This document shows positions 40,362-49,372 of a stretch of DNA of 57,322 nucleotides, piece after piece. This stretch comes from Chitinophaga pinensis. Its GTDB lineage: Bacteria > Bacteroidota > Bacteroidia > NS11-12g > UBA955. The position numbers and the translations under genes were made by a program. Within the stretch, counting starts at the first letter, position 1. Each line of letters starts with the position of its first letter. The notes beneath the pieces were generated by a model, which was not told the DNA's origin, did no database searches, and worked only from the letters and a program-made list of their open reading frames with translations. The stretch spans positions 1-57,322 of the forward strand of contig CAMBFD010000006.1 in assembly GCA_945865625.1 (NCBI GenBank), in the 5' to 3' direction.

Positions 40362-42857
40362 TTAACGCAATAGCGTAAAATCACCTGTGAGTGTTCGCAT
40401 GTAATTATCGCAACCTATCCAATTTACCGAGTAAACATAAACACCTTCCGGCGCTTGGATGCCGTTGATAGTACCATCCCAATTCATATCTGGACTGGTA
40501 TAATCTGCTAATTTCTCTCCCCAGCGGTTGTATAATTTTACCGTATATAAACTACCTTTTACTTTGAAATGAATCATAGGATATAAATCATTTAATCCAT
40601 CATCATTTGGAGTAAACGCATTTGGCATAAAAATATCTGAAGGAAATAAATTTTTCTTTTTGTTTATTAATACTGAATCTCTGCTTTTACAACCAATCCA
40701 ATCTTTTACCTCAACCCAATGCAAACCAGAATCTCTTGCAATTAAAGTTTGCTCTCTACTTCCATTGTGCCACAAATAACTTTGCATACCCGCACCAGCA
40801 TCTAAAATTGGTTTTTCTGAAACACAAAGTGCAGTATCTCTGCCTAAATTTAAATTAGGATTGGGAAACAATTGAACAACAATAGAATCCGATTCTGGGC
40901 AGTTTTTGGAATTTAGCCATGATGCCTTAACAATACCTGGTGCTGTTAAACGAAAAGTTGAAGCACTAATTTCATTGTTCCACACAACATTTTTTGTACC
41001 CGGAAAATTTACGGTTAAGAATGTGTCGATTTTATTGCAATAACGCAAATCTTTTCCCAAATAATATTCACGAGGGAAATTCGTTAATGTAAATGTATCA
41101 GATTTAGAACAAAAACCAATTTTAACATTCACAAAATATTTCTGAGGGACATTTGTGATCATAGTTTTACCAACAACTCCATTGCTCCATTTGATGGTTG
41201 CCGAAGGATCGGCAATCTTAGAATCGAAGAAGGCATTATTATTCAAACAAACGGTTGTGTCTGAAATCAATACAATTACAGGAGAACTTTGAGCTATCAA
41301 AACAGAATCAGTTGATTTACAACCGTTTTCCGTTGTGCCAAAAACGTAATATTTTTTGGCTTTTGCAACGACAATATCGGCAGTAGATTCAAATGTGCTC
41401 CATAAATACCGAGAGTTTAATGTTAATGTGGCACTTATTTTTCTTGAAAACAAATCATCGGAACAGTAAATTGTATCGCCATTAGCTTGAATGATAGCCC
41501 TATCGTAGGTTACCTTCATAGTGTCGTACCACGTGCAACCATTCACTGTAATTCCCAACCAATAAGATCCATCTTTCGTAATTGTTAATGAATCGGTTTG
41601 AAGACCTGTACTCCAGGAATAAGCATCCGCTTTTAAGTTGGATTTTACTTTATATTTATCTCCAGGACAAAGAATTGTATCGTTGGGTAGTTTTACAATG
41701 GCTGGCTCAACAACTTCTATTTCTGCCAGAAAACTATCTAAACATTTGTTCTTATATGCAATAAGTTTCACTTTGTATTTACCCGCTTTAGGATAAGTGA
41801 ATATAGGTTTTGATATGTTAGAAGTGTCAGTATTGGAGTTAGTTACGCCAAAATCCCAATGATATCTTTGGGCACCACTACTTTGATTGACAAATTGATA
41901 TTTAAAACCGCAAATGATTTTGGGCACAAAGTAAGAAGCAACAACATCGATGACACAAGATTGCACATTGAATTGGTAATCGCGAATGGTTTGAGAAACC
42001 AGCTTTCCCTTTCTATATTCTTTAACCACAATTCCAACAACAAATTGACCCACTTTAGTTGGTACAACTGTTAGAAAACCAGTTTTGGGATCAATTGTCA
42101 TTTGTGGACTACCGTTGATAGGATTTGATGCGGAATAACCTGTATTCCAAGTAATTTGACTAAAAGGAGGTGTTTGTAAGAAACCGTTGGTATTTGTGTT
42201 ATTGGGTCTAGGATTTACATCATCACCACCTGTGTAAGGAGTTATTAACTCATAAACCAGGCTATCACCATCGGCATCTTTTGCGCTATGATCGAATTTT
42301 AATGGAGTATTGGTGCACAAAAAGTTAGGAGGCAATTCAGTGAATACTGCTGATGAATTTTCTTTGCCAAACAACCGAGAATCTGGAATAAATGCCCAAT
42401 AATTCGCTCCTGCTAGTCCAGGATTTACAATGTTTGAAATTGTACCATTTCTACAACAGCGCTGAAATGACACATAATAACCATCTAACGTTGGAGGCAA
42501 TGTCACATTTGTTTCATACCAATAATGATCAACACAGGCATTGGGAGCTACAGCAATACAGTTATAATTTGTTTTTTGTACTCTAAGTGGTCCTTTTCTT
42601 GAAACACTAATTGGATAACCACTCAAGATTTTTTTAGTATTTCCATTGAAAATACCAAAAATTGCTGTGGCGTCTGAAGCAATTGCTTGAGAATTACCGT
42701 TCAAACAATCAATATATAAATCCAATCGGATTTTATAAGTATTGGTTCCAGTTCTTTGATAAGTCATCTCACCACCTACAATATGGGTAGCACTTAGCTT
42801 AGATGTCCCTACGGAAAATAGACAAAAAAGTAAATATTTGAGTGCACACTTATACAT
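40362..42857 (-). CDS. Secreted PKD protein with gliding-motility-type (CHU_C, T9SS type B) C-terminus
   Basis: 831 residues. A signal peptide (LLFCLFSVGTSKLSA) is followed by THIVGGEMTYQRTG, an N-terminal module common in Bacteroidota surface proteins. A PKD domain follows (HWDFGVTNSNTDTSN ... AGKYKVKLIAYKNKC, about 330-370), then several Ig-like SprB-type repeats (SWSTGLQTDSLTITKDGSYWLGI and variants). The CHU_C domain closes it with MPNAFTPNDDGLNDLYP, LYNRWGEKL and APEGVYVYSVNW. It is predicted to be exported by T9SS and bound to the cell surface as an adhesin or matrix protein. It has its own promoter. Confidence 0.92.
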   Translation of the reverse strand: MYKCALKYLLFCLFSVGTSKLSATHIVGGEMTYQRTGTNTYKIRLDLYIDCLNGNSQAIASDATAIFGIFNGNTKKILSGYPISVSRKGPLRVQKTNYNCIAVAPNACVDHYWYETNVTLPPTLDGYYVSFQRCCRNGTISNIVNPGLAGANYWAFIPDSRLFGKENSSAVFTELPPNFLCTNTPLKFDHSAKDADGDSLVYELITPYTGGDDVNPRPNNTNTNGFLQTPPFSQITWNTGYSASNPINGSPQMTIDPKTGFLTVVPTKVGQFVVGIVVKEYRKGKLVSQTIRDYQFNVQSCVIDVVASYFVPKIICGFKYQFVNQSSGAQRYHWDFGVTNSNTDTSNISKPIFTYPKAGKYKVKLIAYKNKCLDSFLAEIEVVEPAIVKLPNDTILCPGDKYKVKSNLKADAYSWSTGLQTDSLTITKDGSYWLGITVNGCTWYDTMKVTYDRAIIQANGDTIYCSDDLFSRKISATLTLNSRYLWSTFESTADIVVAKAKKYYVFGTTENGCKSTDSVLIAQSSPVIVLISDTTVCLNNNAFFDSKIADPSATIKWSNGVVGKTMITNVPQKYFVNVKIGFCSKSDTFTLTNFPREYYLGKDLRYCNKIDTFLTVNFPGTKNVVWNNEISASTFRLTAPGIVKASWLNSKNCPESDSIVVQLFPNPNLNLGRDTALCVSEKPILDAGAGMQSYLWHNGSREQTLIARDSGLHWVEVKDWIGCKSRDSVLINKKKNLFPSDIFMPNAFTPNDDGLNDLYPMIHFKVKGSLYTVKLYNRWGEKLADYTSPDMNWDGTINGIQAPEGVYVYSVNWIGCDNYMRTLTGDFTLLR

Positions 42858-42873
42858 GAAAGCTAACTTTCAC

Positions 42874-42881
42874 CAAAAGTA
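42874..42881 (-). promoter_or_regulatory. TAnnTTTG -7 element of the CHU_C protein gene
   Basis: TACTTTTG on the minus strand, 16 bases upstream of the ATG at 42857. Confidence 0.5.
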
Positions 42882-42914
42882 CAAAAAAAATCAATCAATT
42901 AATTGTGACTTTTG

Positions 42915-44006
42915 TCAGAATTTCGACAGAATATCACAAACATGATGAATTTCGGCATCTGTCATTTCTGGAAACAAGGGTAATGAAACACAATGACTAG
43001 CCAAATATTCAGAGTTTGGGAAATCGCCAATTTTATAATTCAAATGAGCATAGGCCTTTTGCAAATGGCAAGGCACAGGATAATGAAATGCATATCCAAC
43101 CCCATTTTCATCTAAATATTTCAAAAATGCATCCTTATCTTCGGTTGTAACAACACATAAATGATGCACCGCTGTTGCTTTTGGTTCAAGAGATTGAAAC
43201 TTTAATTTACTGCTAGCCAAAGATTTATATTGATCAACAATTGATCTACGTTTGTTATTCCAACCATCGATATAGTTTAATTTTAAATTTAAGACAGCAC
43301 CTTGAATGCCTTCCATTCTCATGTTATAACCAATCATTTCATGATGGTATCGCACTGAACAACCATGATTTTTAAGAATTTGAATATGCTTATGGTAATC
43401 TTCGTTATTTGTAAAAACAGCACCGGCTTCTCCAAAAGAACCTAAATTTTTTCCTGGATAAAAACTGGTAAAACTCATTGCTCCAAATTGACCAACAATT
43501 TTACCGTTGTAAGTAGCGCCAATTGCTTGTGCATTGTCTTCCAAAAATGCAATTTTATGACGGTTACATATTTCCAATAAATCATCAATATTGCAAGGTT
43601 GACCATATAAATGAACCCCCATGATTGCTTTGGTATTTTTGGTGATGGCATTTTCAGCAGCTTTAACATCAATGTTCCACGTATTGGGATCAACATCTAC
43701 AAAAACAGGTGTTGCACCCACATAAGAAACGCCCCAAGCAGAAGCAATGAACGTGTTTGCGGGCACTATTACTTCATCACCCGGGCCAATATTTAAAGCG
43801 AGTAACCCCAAATGAATGGCATTGGTACCGTTATTTACAGCAGCAGCAAATTTTGTATGATTGTATTTTGCCAAATTCTCTTCGAATTCGGCAACAAATT
43901 GCCCCCCACTAAAAGCAGTATTTTCAAGTACTTTTTCAATAAGAGGTAACGCCTCCCCCTTTAATTGGTTGTATTGTCTTTTTAAATCGAAAAAAGGAAC
44001 ATTCAT
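42915..44006 (-). CDS. DegT/DnrJ/EryC1/StrS aminotransferase
   Basis: PLP-dependent sugar aminotransferase of 363 residues making amino sugars for surface glycans. Blocks seen are VPFFDLKRQYNQLKGE at the start, VNNGTNAIHLGLLALNIGPGDEVIVPANTFIASA, LEDNAQAIGATYNGK, the PLP lysine in SFYPGKNLGSFGEAGAVFTNN and GYNMRMEGIQGAVLNLKL. The nucleotide-sugar substrate is unknown. Six bases separate it from the upstream phosphoribosyltransferase gene, so it is the last gene of a minus-strand run from rseP; no other sugar genes adjoin it. Confidence 0.93.
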   Translation of the reverse strand: MNVPFFDLKRQYNQLKGEALPLIEKVLENTAFSGGQFVAEFEENLAKYNHTKFAAAVNNGTNAIHLGLLALNIGPGDEVIVPANTFIASAWGVSYVGATPVFVDVDPNTWNIDVKAAENAITKNTKAIMGVHLYGQPCNIDDLLEICNRHKIAFLEDNAQAIGATYNGKIVGQFGAMSFTSFYPGKNLGSFGEAGAVFTNNEDYHKHIQILKNHGCSVRYHHEMIGYNMRMEGIQGAVLNLKLNYIDGWNNKRRSIVDQYKSLASSKLKFQSLEPKATAVHHLCVVTTEDKDAFLKYLDENGVGYAFHYPVPCHLQKAYAHLNYKIGDFPNSEYLASHCVSLPLFPEMTDAEIHHVCDILSKF

Positions 44007-44012
44007 AATGGA

Positions 44013-44507
44013 TTATGCTAAATAAATTTGTAATTGAGTTGAGTTTGAATTGTCGAAATATACGTGATCTTTAAGGGTTGTTGCAATTGAAAGTCCAACA
44101 TAGTTAGCCAACACTGGATAATTTAAATGTTCCCGCTTCGCAAAAAAAGCAGTTTCAATTTGCTTACATCCCATTTCAAAGAAATGAGCAATTGATTTCA
44201 TGGCAGTAAATCCACTATTAACCACATCGTCAACAATAATGATTGCACTATTTTCTAGGTCAGAAATTTCATTTGCTGGAATGAAATGATTGTTTTGAAT
44301 ATCCATTTGCATCGACTTAATCTTGGTATTCAATAAAATTACAGTTAATTCGCTACACAGTGCATTTGCGAGAAAAAAACCTCGATCATTTAAACCAATG
44401 AAATAAATTTGCTTGGTTTCAACATGATTTTCAGCAATTTCAATAGCTATTCTTTTGATTACCAAAAGTATATCGCCATGATTTCGGATAATTTGTTTTT
44501 CTAACAT
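44013..44507 (-). CDS. Phosphoribosyltransferase family protein (PyrR/HPRT-like)
   Basis: About 164 residues from ATG 44507; the ORF track's GTG would overlap hscB and adds 16 residues. The type-I PRTase fold is shown by YFIGLNDRGFFLANAL (pyrophosphate loop region) and the PRPP-binding motif SAIIIVDDVVNSGFTAM. Layout resembles PyrR-like or hypoxanthine PRTases of Bacteroidota (often annotated phosphoribosyltransferase), but the base cannot be assigned. Position directly after hscB suggests co-transcription rather than shared function. Confidence 0.85.
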   Translation of the reverse strand: MLEKQIIRNHGDILLVIKRIAIEIAENHVETKQIYFIGLNDRGFFLANALCSELTVILLNTKIKSMQMDIQNNHFIPANEISDLENSAIIIVDDVVNSGFTAMKSIAHFFEMGCKQIETAFFAKREHLNYPVLANYVGLSIATTLKDHVYFDNSNSTQLQIYLA

Positions 44508-44538
44508 AAGAATTCTCTTCGAATTTACATTACTAAAA

Positions 44539-45051
44539 TTATATTTCTTCGACACCGTCGAAATTTTTTCTCAATCGAGACCAATATTTATACTTTTGAT
44601 ATAAAACAATGTGTTGATTCCAAAATTGATCATCTTTTGAAGAATCATTTTTTTGAAAAGAATCCCACAAAACAGCAAGTTGATCAAAGTTTTGATCTAA
44701 GTCTGATTTCAAAAGATCTAAGGTTGACAGCGCCAATTTTGTTGCTGCTTCATCACCAGATTTCGACTCATTGATAAGGTCGTTCAACTCCATCATTTCC
44801 ATCAGAAAATCAGGCGGCAAAACATTATCATTCAGATGCTTATTGGAGAATGTTTCCAATAAAATTTGAATTCTATAAATTGGATTTTTTAATTTCTCAT
44901 AATATTGATTCGCCAATTCAGAATCCGTTGCATCATTTCCGCCAAAATCGGGATGTGAACTTTTTTGAATTTCAAGAAACTTCATACGCAATTGTTTTAA
45001 ATCAATTGCCAACGAGGTTTTAATTCCAAAAAATTCGAACGGATTATTCAT
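44539..45051 (-). CDS. hscB: Fe-S cluster co-chaperone HscB-like J-domain protein
   Basis: 170 residues: an N-terminal J-domain with the HPD motif (SSHPDFGG, about 33-35) that stimulates an Hsp70, and a C-terminal helical HSCB domain (PDFLMEMMELNDLINESKSG). That region binds the scaffold IscU in other bacteria. The J-domain start (NPFEFFGIKTSLAIDLKQL) is characteristic of HscB. No hscA, iscU or ferredoxin is beside it. The ATG overlaps the rseP stop by one base. Confidence 0.85.
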   Translation of the reverse strand: MNNPFEFFGIKTSLAIDLKQLRMKFLEIQKSSHPDFGGNDATDSELANQYYEKLKNPIYRIQILLETFSNKHLNDNVLPPDFLMEMMELNDLINESKSGDEAATKLALSTLDLLKSDLDQNFDQLAVLWDSFQKNDSSKDDQFWNQHIVLYQKYKYWSRLRKNFDGVEEI

Positions 45052-46412
45052 TAGAAACCTAAGACTCTGGCGATATCTACCCAGAAAATAAAGGCAATTA
45101 GGCTGAATAAAATTACCATACCAACAATCTGACCAATGTAAAGTACCTTTTCATTGACAGGTCTACGGGTGATAATTTCATACATCAAGAACATTACGTG
45201 TCCACCATCTAAAGCAGGAATCGGTAAAATATTCATAAATGCCAAAGCCAAACTCAACATTGCAGTTAACGACCAGAAGTTCAACCAATCCCAAGTACTT
45301 CCATACATTTGAGCGATACCAATTGGACCTGCCAAAGAGTTTTTAGCATTTGTTTTACCTGAAACAACTTTCCCAAGTCCTTTTGCATTGGCCGAAATTA
45401 AAGTAAATGATTTTTCTACCCCTTTCACAACTGACTCACCTAAACCGTAATTGATTTTCTTCTCAAGTCCCTCAAAACCAATAAATTTAGGTTGAAATCC
45501 TATGGTTCCTTCTTCAGAGATAGTGATATATTTTTTCGAGCGAGAACCATCTTTTGAAACGATTTCGAAGCTTGCTGTTCTCCCCGCTTTTTTAGTTAGA
45601 ATTTCCTTAAATTCAAAGAATGAACCAACAGGAAGGCTATCGATTGCAATCATTTTATCTCCCTCAGCAACACCAGCCTTAAAGGCAGAACCACCGCTCA
45701 CTGCTGTTTTCACTTCAAACTGATAGCGAGGCGCAAAAAATGGCATATCGCCTTTTAACGATTTAGAAATAATTTCTTCGAAATTATTGGGAAGAACAAT
45801 CACTGTATCTTTTGAAGAAACAGCAACAATTCTAGATACCGTAACAGCTTTTTTATCGGCAACCAAAAAATTTGGATTTCCAAATTCCCCTAACAAATCT
45901 ACCACTGGTTTCCCGTTTAAAGCTACAATTTTATCACCTGTTAAAAATCCTACTTGACGTGCAGCAGGACCTGCATAAATGCCTCCTTTTTGATTGATTG
46001 CATCGTTTGGGATATATGAATCACCTTGGGTGTATGTTAGACCTGTAATAATGACAATACCAAGTAGAAGGTTCACTAGAACCCCACCAACCATTACAAT
46101 TAAACGTTGCCAAGCAGGTTTGGATCTAAATTCCCAAGCTTCTGGCTCAGATTTTAATTGATTGGTATCTAAGCTTTCATCGACCATTCCGGCAATTTTC
46201 ACATAACCACCAAGTGGCAACCATCCAATCCCATATTCGGTATCACCCTTTTTGAATTTAAACAGTTTAATGCCCCAAGCATCGAAAAATAAATAAAATT
46301 TTTCAACTTTAATTCCGAAAGCTCTTGCCGCCAAAAAGTGTCCTAATTCATGTAAAGTAACTAAAATTCCTAAAGCAAGAATAAACTGTAAAATTGTGAT
46401 GATTGTATTCAT
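45051..46412 (-). CDS. rseP: Site-2 intramembrane metalloprotease RseP
   Basis: M50 zinc protease of 453 residues in the inner membrane, which in other bacteria cleaves anti-sigma factors in the envelope-stress cascade. The zinc site HELGH is at residues 21-25 in the first helix. Two PDZ domains follow, with GGIYAGPAARQVGFLTGDKIVALNGKPV (first) and AVSGGSAFKAGVAEGDKMIAIDSLPVG (second). The third zinc ligand is in NILPIPALDGGHVMFLMYE. A TATATTTG element nine bases from the ATG starts the run rseP-hscB-PRTase-DegT. Confidence 0.96.
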   Translation of the reverse strand: MNTIITILQFILALGILVTLHELGHFLAARAFGIKVEKFYLFFDAWGIKLFKFKKGDTEYGIGWLPLGGYVKIAGMVDESLDTNQLKSEPEAWEFRSKPAWQRLIVMVGGVLVNLLLGIVIITGLTYTQGDSYIPNDAINQKGGIYAGPAARQVGFLTGDKIVALNGKPVVDLLGEFGNPNFLVADKKAVTVSRIVAVSSKDTVIVLPNNFEEIISKSLKGDMPFFAPRYQFEVKTAVSGGSAFKAGVAEGDKMIAIDSLPVGSFFEFKEILTKKAGRTASFEIVSKDGSRSKKYITISEEGTIGFQPKFIGFEGLEKKINYGLGESVVKGVEKSFTLISANAKGLGKVVSGKTNAKNSLAGPIGIAQMYGSTWDWLNFWSLTAMLSLALAFMNILPIPALDGGHVMFLMYEIITRRPVNEKVLYIGQIVGMVILFSLIAFIFWVDIARVLGF

Positions 46413-46421
46413 ATAAGATCA

Positions 46422-46429
46422 CAAATATA
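46422..46429 (-). promoter_or_regulatory. TAnnTTTG -7 element of rseP
   Basis: TATATTTG on the minus strand, nine bases before the ATG. Confidence 0.55.
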
Positions 46430-46525
46430 AGAAACTGCGATGAATTCAGCTTTAATTTTCGAAGAAAGTAGTTGATTAGGGCACAGAAGTCACTTTAAAC
46501 AGTGAATTTCATCAAAATCAGCCAT

Positions 46526-46966
46526 TTAAAGGCTTTTGATCATTTTATAATGAGGGATATTGACTTCCAAAAATTCATCCCCAACAATTTGATAATCAAG
46601 CGATAAATAAAAAGTAACTGCCGATTTTCGGGCGTTGAGCTCTATTTTATTAAAGTTTCGACTTGTAGCGAATGACTCACAAAATTGAACCATTTTTTTT
46701 CCAATTCCATTTTGTTGAAAAGGCGCATCAACTGCAACTTGTCTCATTTTGTAAACAAGTGATTTATCGGAAATTTCCGATAAGACTAAGCATCCAATAT
46801 TCCTATGATCAACAAAGGCAGCAATGTGTATATCGCTGCCCTCTTTTTTTAAATCGTTTGTATTAAAATGGATGGACAACGGTCGTCGAAGCACTTCATA
46901 TCTCAATCCTAAAGTTTGAAAATATTCTTTAGTTTGAAAATCAATTTGCTTGACGGTTATTTTCAT
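46526..46966 (-). CDS. GNAT family N-acetyltransferase
   Basis: 146-residue single-domain acetyltransferase. The acetyl-CoA-binding core is KMRQVAVDAPFQQNGIGKKMVQFCESFA, with the QxxGxG/A-type loop QQNGIG, and the C-terminal ELNARKSAVTFYLSLDYQIVGDEFLE matches the final strand-helix of the fold. It resembles ElaA/YjcF-type proteins; substrate unknown. Its ATG overlaps the maeB stop by four bases, so it is translationally coupled to malic enzyme. Confidence 0.9.
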   Translation of the reverse strand: MKITVKQIDFQTKEYFQTLGLRYEVLRRPLSIHFNTNDLKKEGSDIHIAAFVDHRNIGCLVLSEISDKSLVYKMRQVAVDAPFQQNGIGKKMVQFCESFATSRNFNKIELNARKSAVTFYLSLDYQIVGDEFLEVNIPHYKMIKSL

Positions 46967-49227
46967 TTCAATTTATCTTGAGCTTCACAAACACCAAGCG
47001 CCACCATGTTCAAAATTTCACGAACATTTGAGCTATGGTGTAAAATATGAACTGACTTGTTGAATCCTAACAAAACAGGACCAATTGCATCAATTCCACC
47101 CATTGTTCTCATTAATTGATAAGCTGCGTTTCCACTGCTTAAATCGGCGAAGATGTATGTATTTGCTGCGCCCTTGCCTAATTTGTTAAACGGATAAATT
47201 GATTGACGCAATTCACCATTTACTGCGTATACGGGTTGCATTTCACCATCGACTATAATTTCTGGACGTTCAGCATGCAATCGAGCCACAACCCTTCTCA
47301 TCATATCTGGGGAGTTTCCTTTATTAGAACCAAAATTAGAATATGAAATCAAGGCAATTCTTGGTTCAATTTGAAAGGTCTTTACGCGGTGATAAACATT
47401 GGTAACCATCGTATACAACTCGTTTTCAGTATATGAAACGTTAACTGTAGTATCGGCAAAGAACATTGGACCAGATTTAGACATCATGATATGCATTCCT
47501 GATATTTTCGATGAATTTTCATTCATCGTAATACAACTCATTGCCGGTTTTAATGCCAATGGGTAACTTCTTGTTAACCCTGAAATAAAAACATCAGCAT
47601 CACCGCTTTCAACCATCATTGAACCGAAATAATTTCGATTTCTCATTTGGTATTCAGCTTCGTAATACGATACACCCTTGCGACTGCGTTTATCGAATAG
47701 CATTTTTCCATATTTCGCGCGTTGTTCATCTTCTCTTCGAGGATCAATAATGGTTACATTTGGAATTTCGATGCTATTTTCTTCCAATAAACGTTGAATC
47801 ACTTCAGGCTTTCCTAATAAAATAGGCTTTGCAATATTTTCAGATATGCAAGCTTGAGCCGCTCTCAAAATTCTTACGTTATCGGCTTCAGCAAAAACAA
47901 CACGCTTTGGATCGCGCTTTGCTTTTGTCATTAATCTATTCACAAAATCGTTATCGATGCCCAAACGCTTTCTCAGGTAATCTCTGTATGCATCCCAATC
48001 GGTAATTGGTGCTTTAGCCACACCGCTATCCATTGCCGCTTTTGCAACTGCTGGAGCAACGGTTGTTAACAAACGAGGGTCCATTGGTTTTGGAATGATA
48101 TAATTTCTACCAAAGGCCATATTTCCCTCATTATAAGCCATCATAACCACTTCCGGAACTGGCTCTAAAGCCAAATCTGCAATGGCTCTAACAGCAGCCA
48201 ATTTCATTTCTTCATTAATCGTAGTGGCGCGAACATCCAGAGCACCTCTAAAAATGAATGGAAATCCCAAAACGTTGTTTACTTGGTTCGGAAAATCACT
48301 TCTTCCGGTAGCCATCACTAAATCTGGACGGGTTTGAATTGCCAAATTATAATCAATTTCAGGATCAGGATTTGCCATTGCAAAAACGATTGGATCGTTT
48401 GCCATTGACAAAATCATATCTGGGGTTAAAATATTCCCTTTACTCAATCCCACAAAAACATCAGCATCTTTCAATGCATCTTCGAGGGTGTAAATATCTC
48501 TGTTTGATGCAAATTGAATTTTATATTTATCAAGATCATCTCTATCGGTTCGCAATACTCCTTTAGAATCGAGCATCACTAAATTTTCTTTTTTAATTCC
48601 GAGGGATACAAAAAGCTTAGTGCAGGCTATTGCAGAAGCACCCGCGCCGTTCACAACAAGTCGAACTTCTTCAATTTTCTTTTCAATAATTTTCAATGCA
48701 TTTAACAAACCAGCACCAGAAATGATTGCGGTACCATGCTGATCATCGTGCATAATTGGAATTTTCAATTCGGCTTTTAAACGCTCTTCGATTTCGAAAC
48801 TTTCAGGGGCTTTAATGTCTTCTAGGTTAATGCCACCAAAAGTTGGCTCCATGGCTTTAACTGTATTTACAAAGTCGTCGATACTTTTACAGTTTAACTC
48901 AATATCAAACACATCGATATCGGCAAAAATCTTGAACAAGATACCTTTCCCTTCCATCACTGGCTTTGAGGCTTCTGGTCCAATATCTCCAAGTCCTAAA
49001 ACCGCAGTACCATTGGAAATAACAGCCACCAAATTTCCTTTGGCGGTGTATTTGTAAACATCTTCTACATTTTCTGCAATTCTTAAGCAAGGTTCGGCAA
49101 CTCCAGGTGAATATGCCAATGCTAAATCGAATTGCGTTTGCGTAGGTTTGGTAGAAACAACTTCAATCTTGCCCGGTCTACCATCTGCATGATAGCTCAA
49201 TGCATCTAAAAACTTCTTATCTGCCAT
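46963..49227 (-). CDS. maeB: NADP-dependent malic enzyme with C-terminal phosphotransacetylase-like domain
   Basis: Large MaeB-type enzyme, 754 residues from ATG 49227; the ORF track adds 16 residues beyond it. It decarboxylates malate to pyruvate, giving NADPH. The N-terminal malic enzyme half has [56 protein letters not shown] and [18 protein letters not shown]. The C-terminal half (from about 430) is a PTA-like domain ([20 protein letters not shown]) thought to be regulatory, binding acetyl-CoA in E. coli. A TATATTTG element lies nine bases upstream. Coupled to the GNAT gene. Confidence 0.96.
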   Translation of the reverse strand: MADKKFLDALSYHADGRPGKIEVVSTKPTQTQFDLALAYSPGVAEPCLRIAENVEDVYKYTAKGNLVAVISNGTAVLGLGDIGPEASKPVMEGKGILFKIFADIDVFDIELNCKSIDDFVNTVKAMEPTFGGINLEDIKAPESFEIEERLKAELKIPIMHDDQHGTAIISGAGLLNALKIIEKKIEEVRLVVNGAGASAIACTKLFVSLGIKKENLVMLDSKGVLRTDRDDLDKYKIQFASNRDIYTLEDALKDADVFVGLSKGNILTPDMILSMANDPIVFAMANPDPEIDYNLAIQTRPDLVMATGRSDFPNQVNNVLGFPFIFRGALDVRATTINEEMKLAAVRAIADLALEPVPEVVMMAYNEGNMAFGRNYIIPKPMDPRLLTTVAPAVAKAAMDSGVAKAPITDWDAYRDYLRKRLGIDNDFVNRLMTKAKRDPKRVVFAEADNVRILRAAQACISENIAKPILLGKPEVIQRLLEENSIEIPNVTIIDPRREDEQRAKYGKMLFDKRSRKGVSYYEAEYQMRNRNYFGSMMVESGDADVFISGLTRSYPLALKPAMSCITMNENSSKISGMHIMMSKSGPMFFADTTVNVSYTENELYTMVTNVYHRVKTFQIEPRIALISYSNFGSNKGNSPDMMRRVVARLHAERPEIIVDGEMQPVYAVNGELRQSIYPFNKLGKGAANTYIFADLSSGNAAYQLMRTMGGIDAIGPVLLGFNKSVHILHHSSNVREILNMVALGVCEAQDKLK

Positions 49228-49236
49228 ATTTAATTG

Positions 49237-49244
49237 CAAATATA
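49237..49244 (-). promoter_or_regulatory. TAnnTTTG -7 element of maeB
   Basis: TATATTTG on the minus strand, nine bases before the ATG at 49227. It supports that ATG over the longer ORF-track start, which would lie upstream of the promoter. Confidence 0.55.
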
Positions 49245-49372
49245 GGATTATTTCGCTGGGGTTAGTAAATGTCATATTAACACTAACAAGATTTCACCAA
49301 GTAAAAATAAGTTTGAAAATCCCATTTACCTTTTGTTTAGATACGATATTAACCCTCATAAAATCAATCGTT

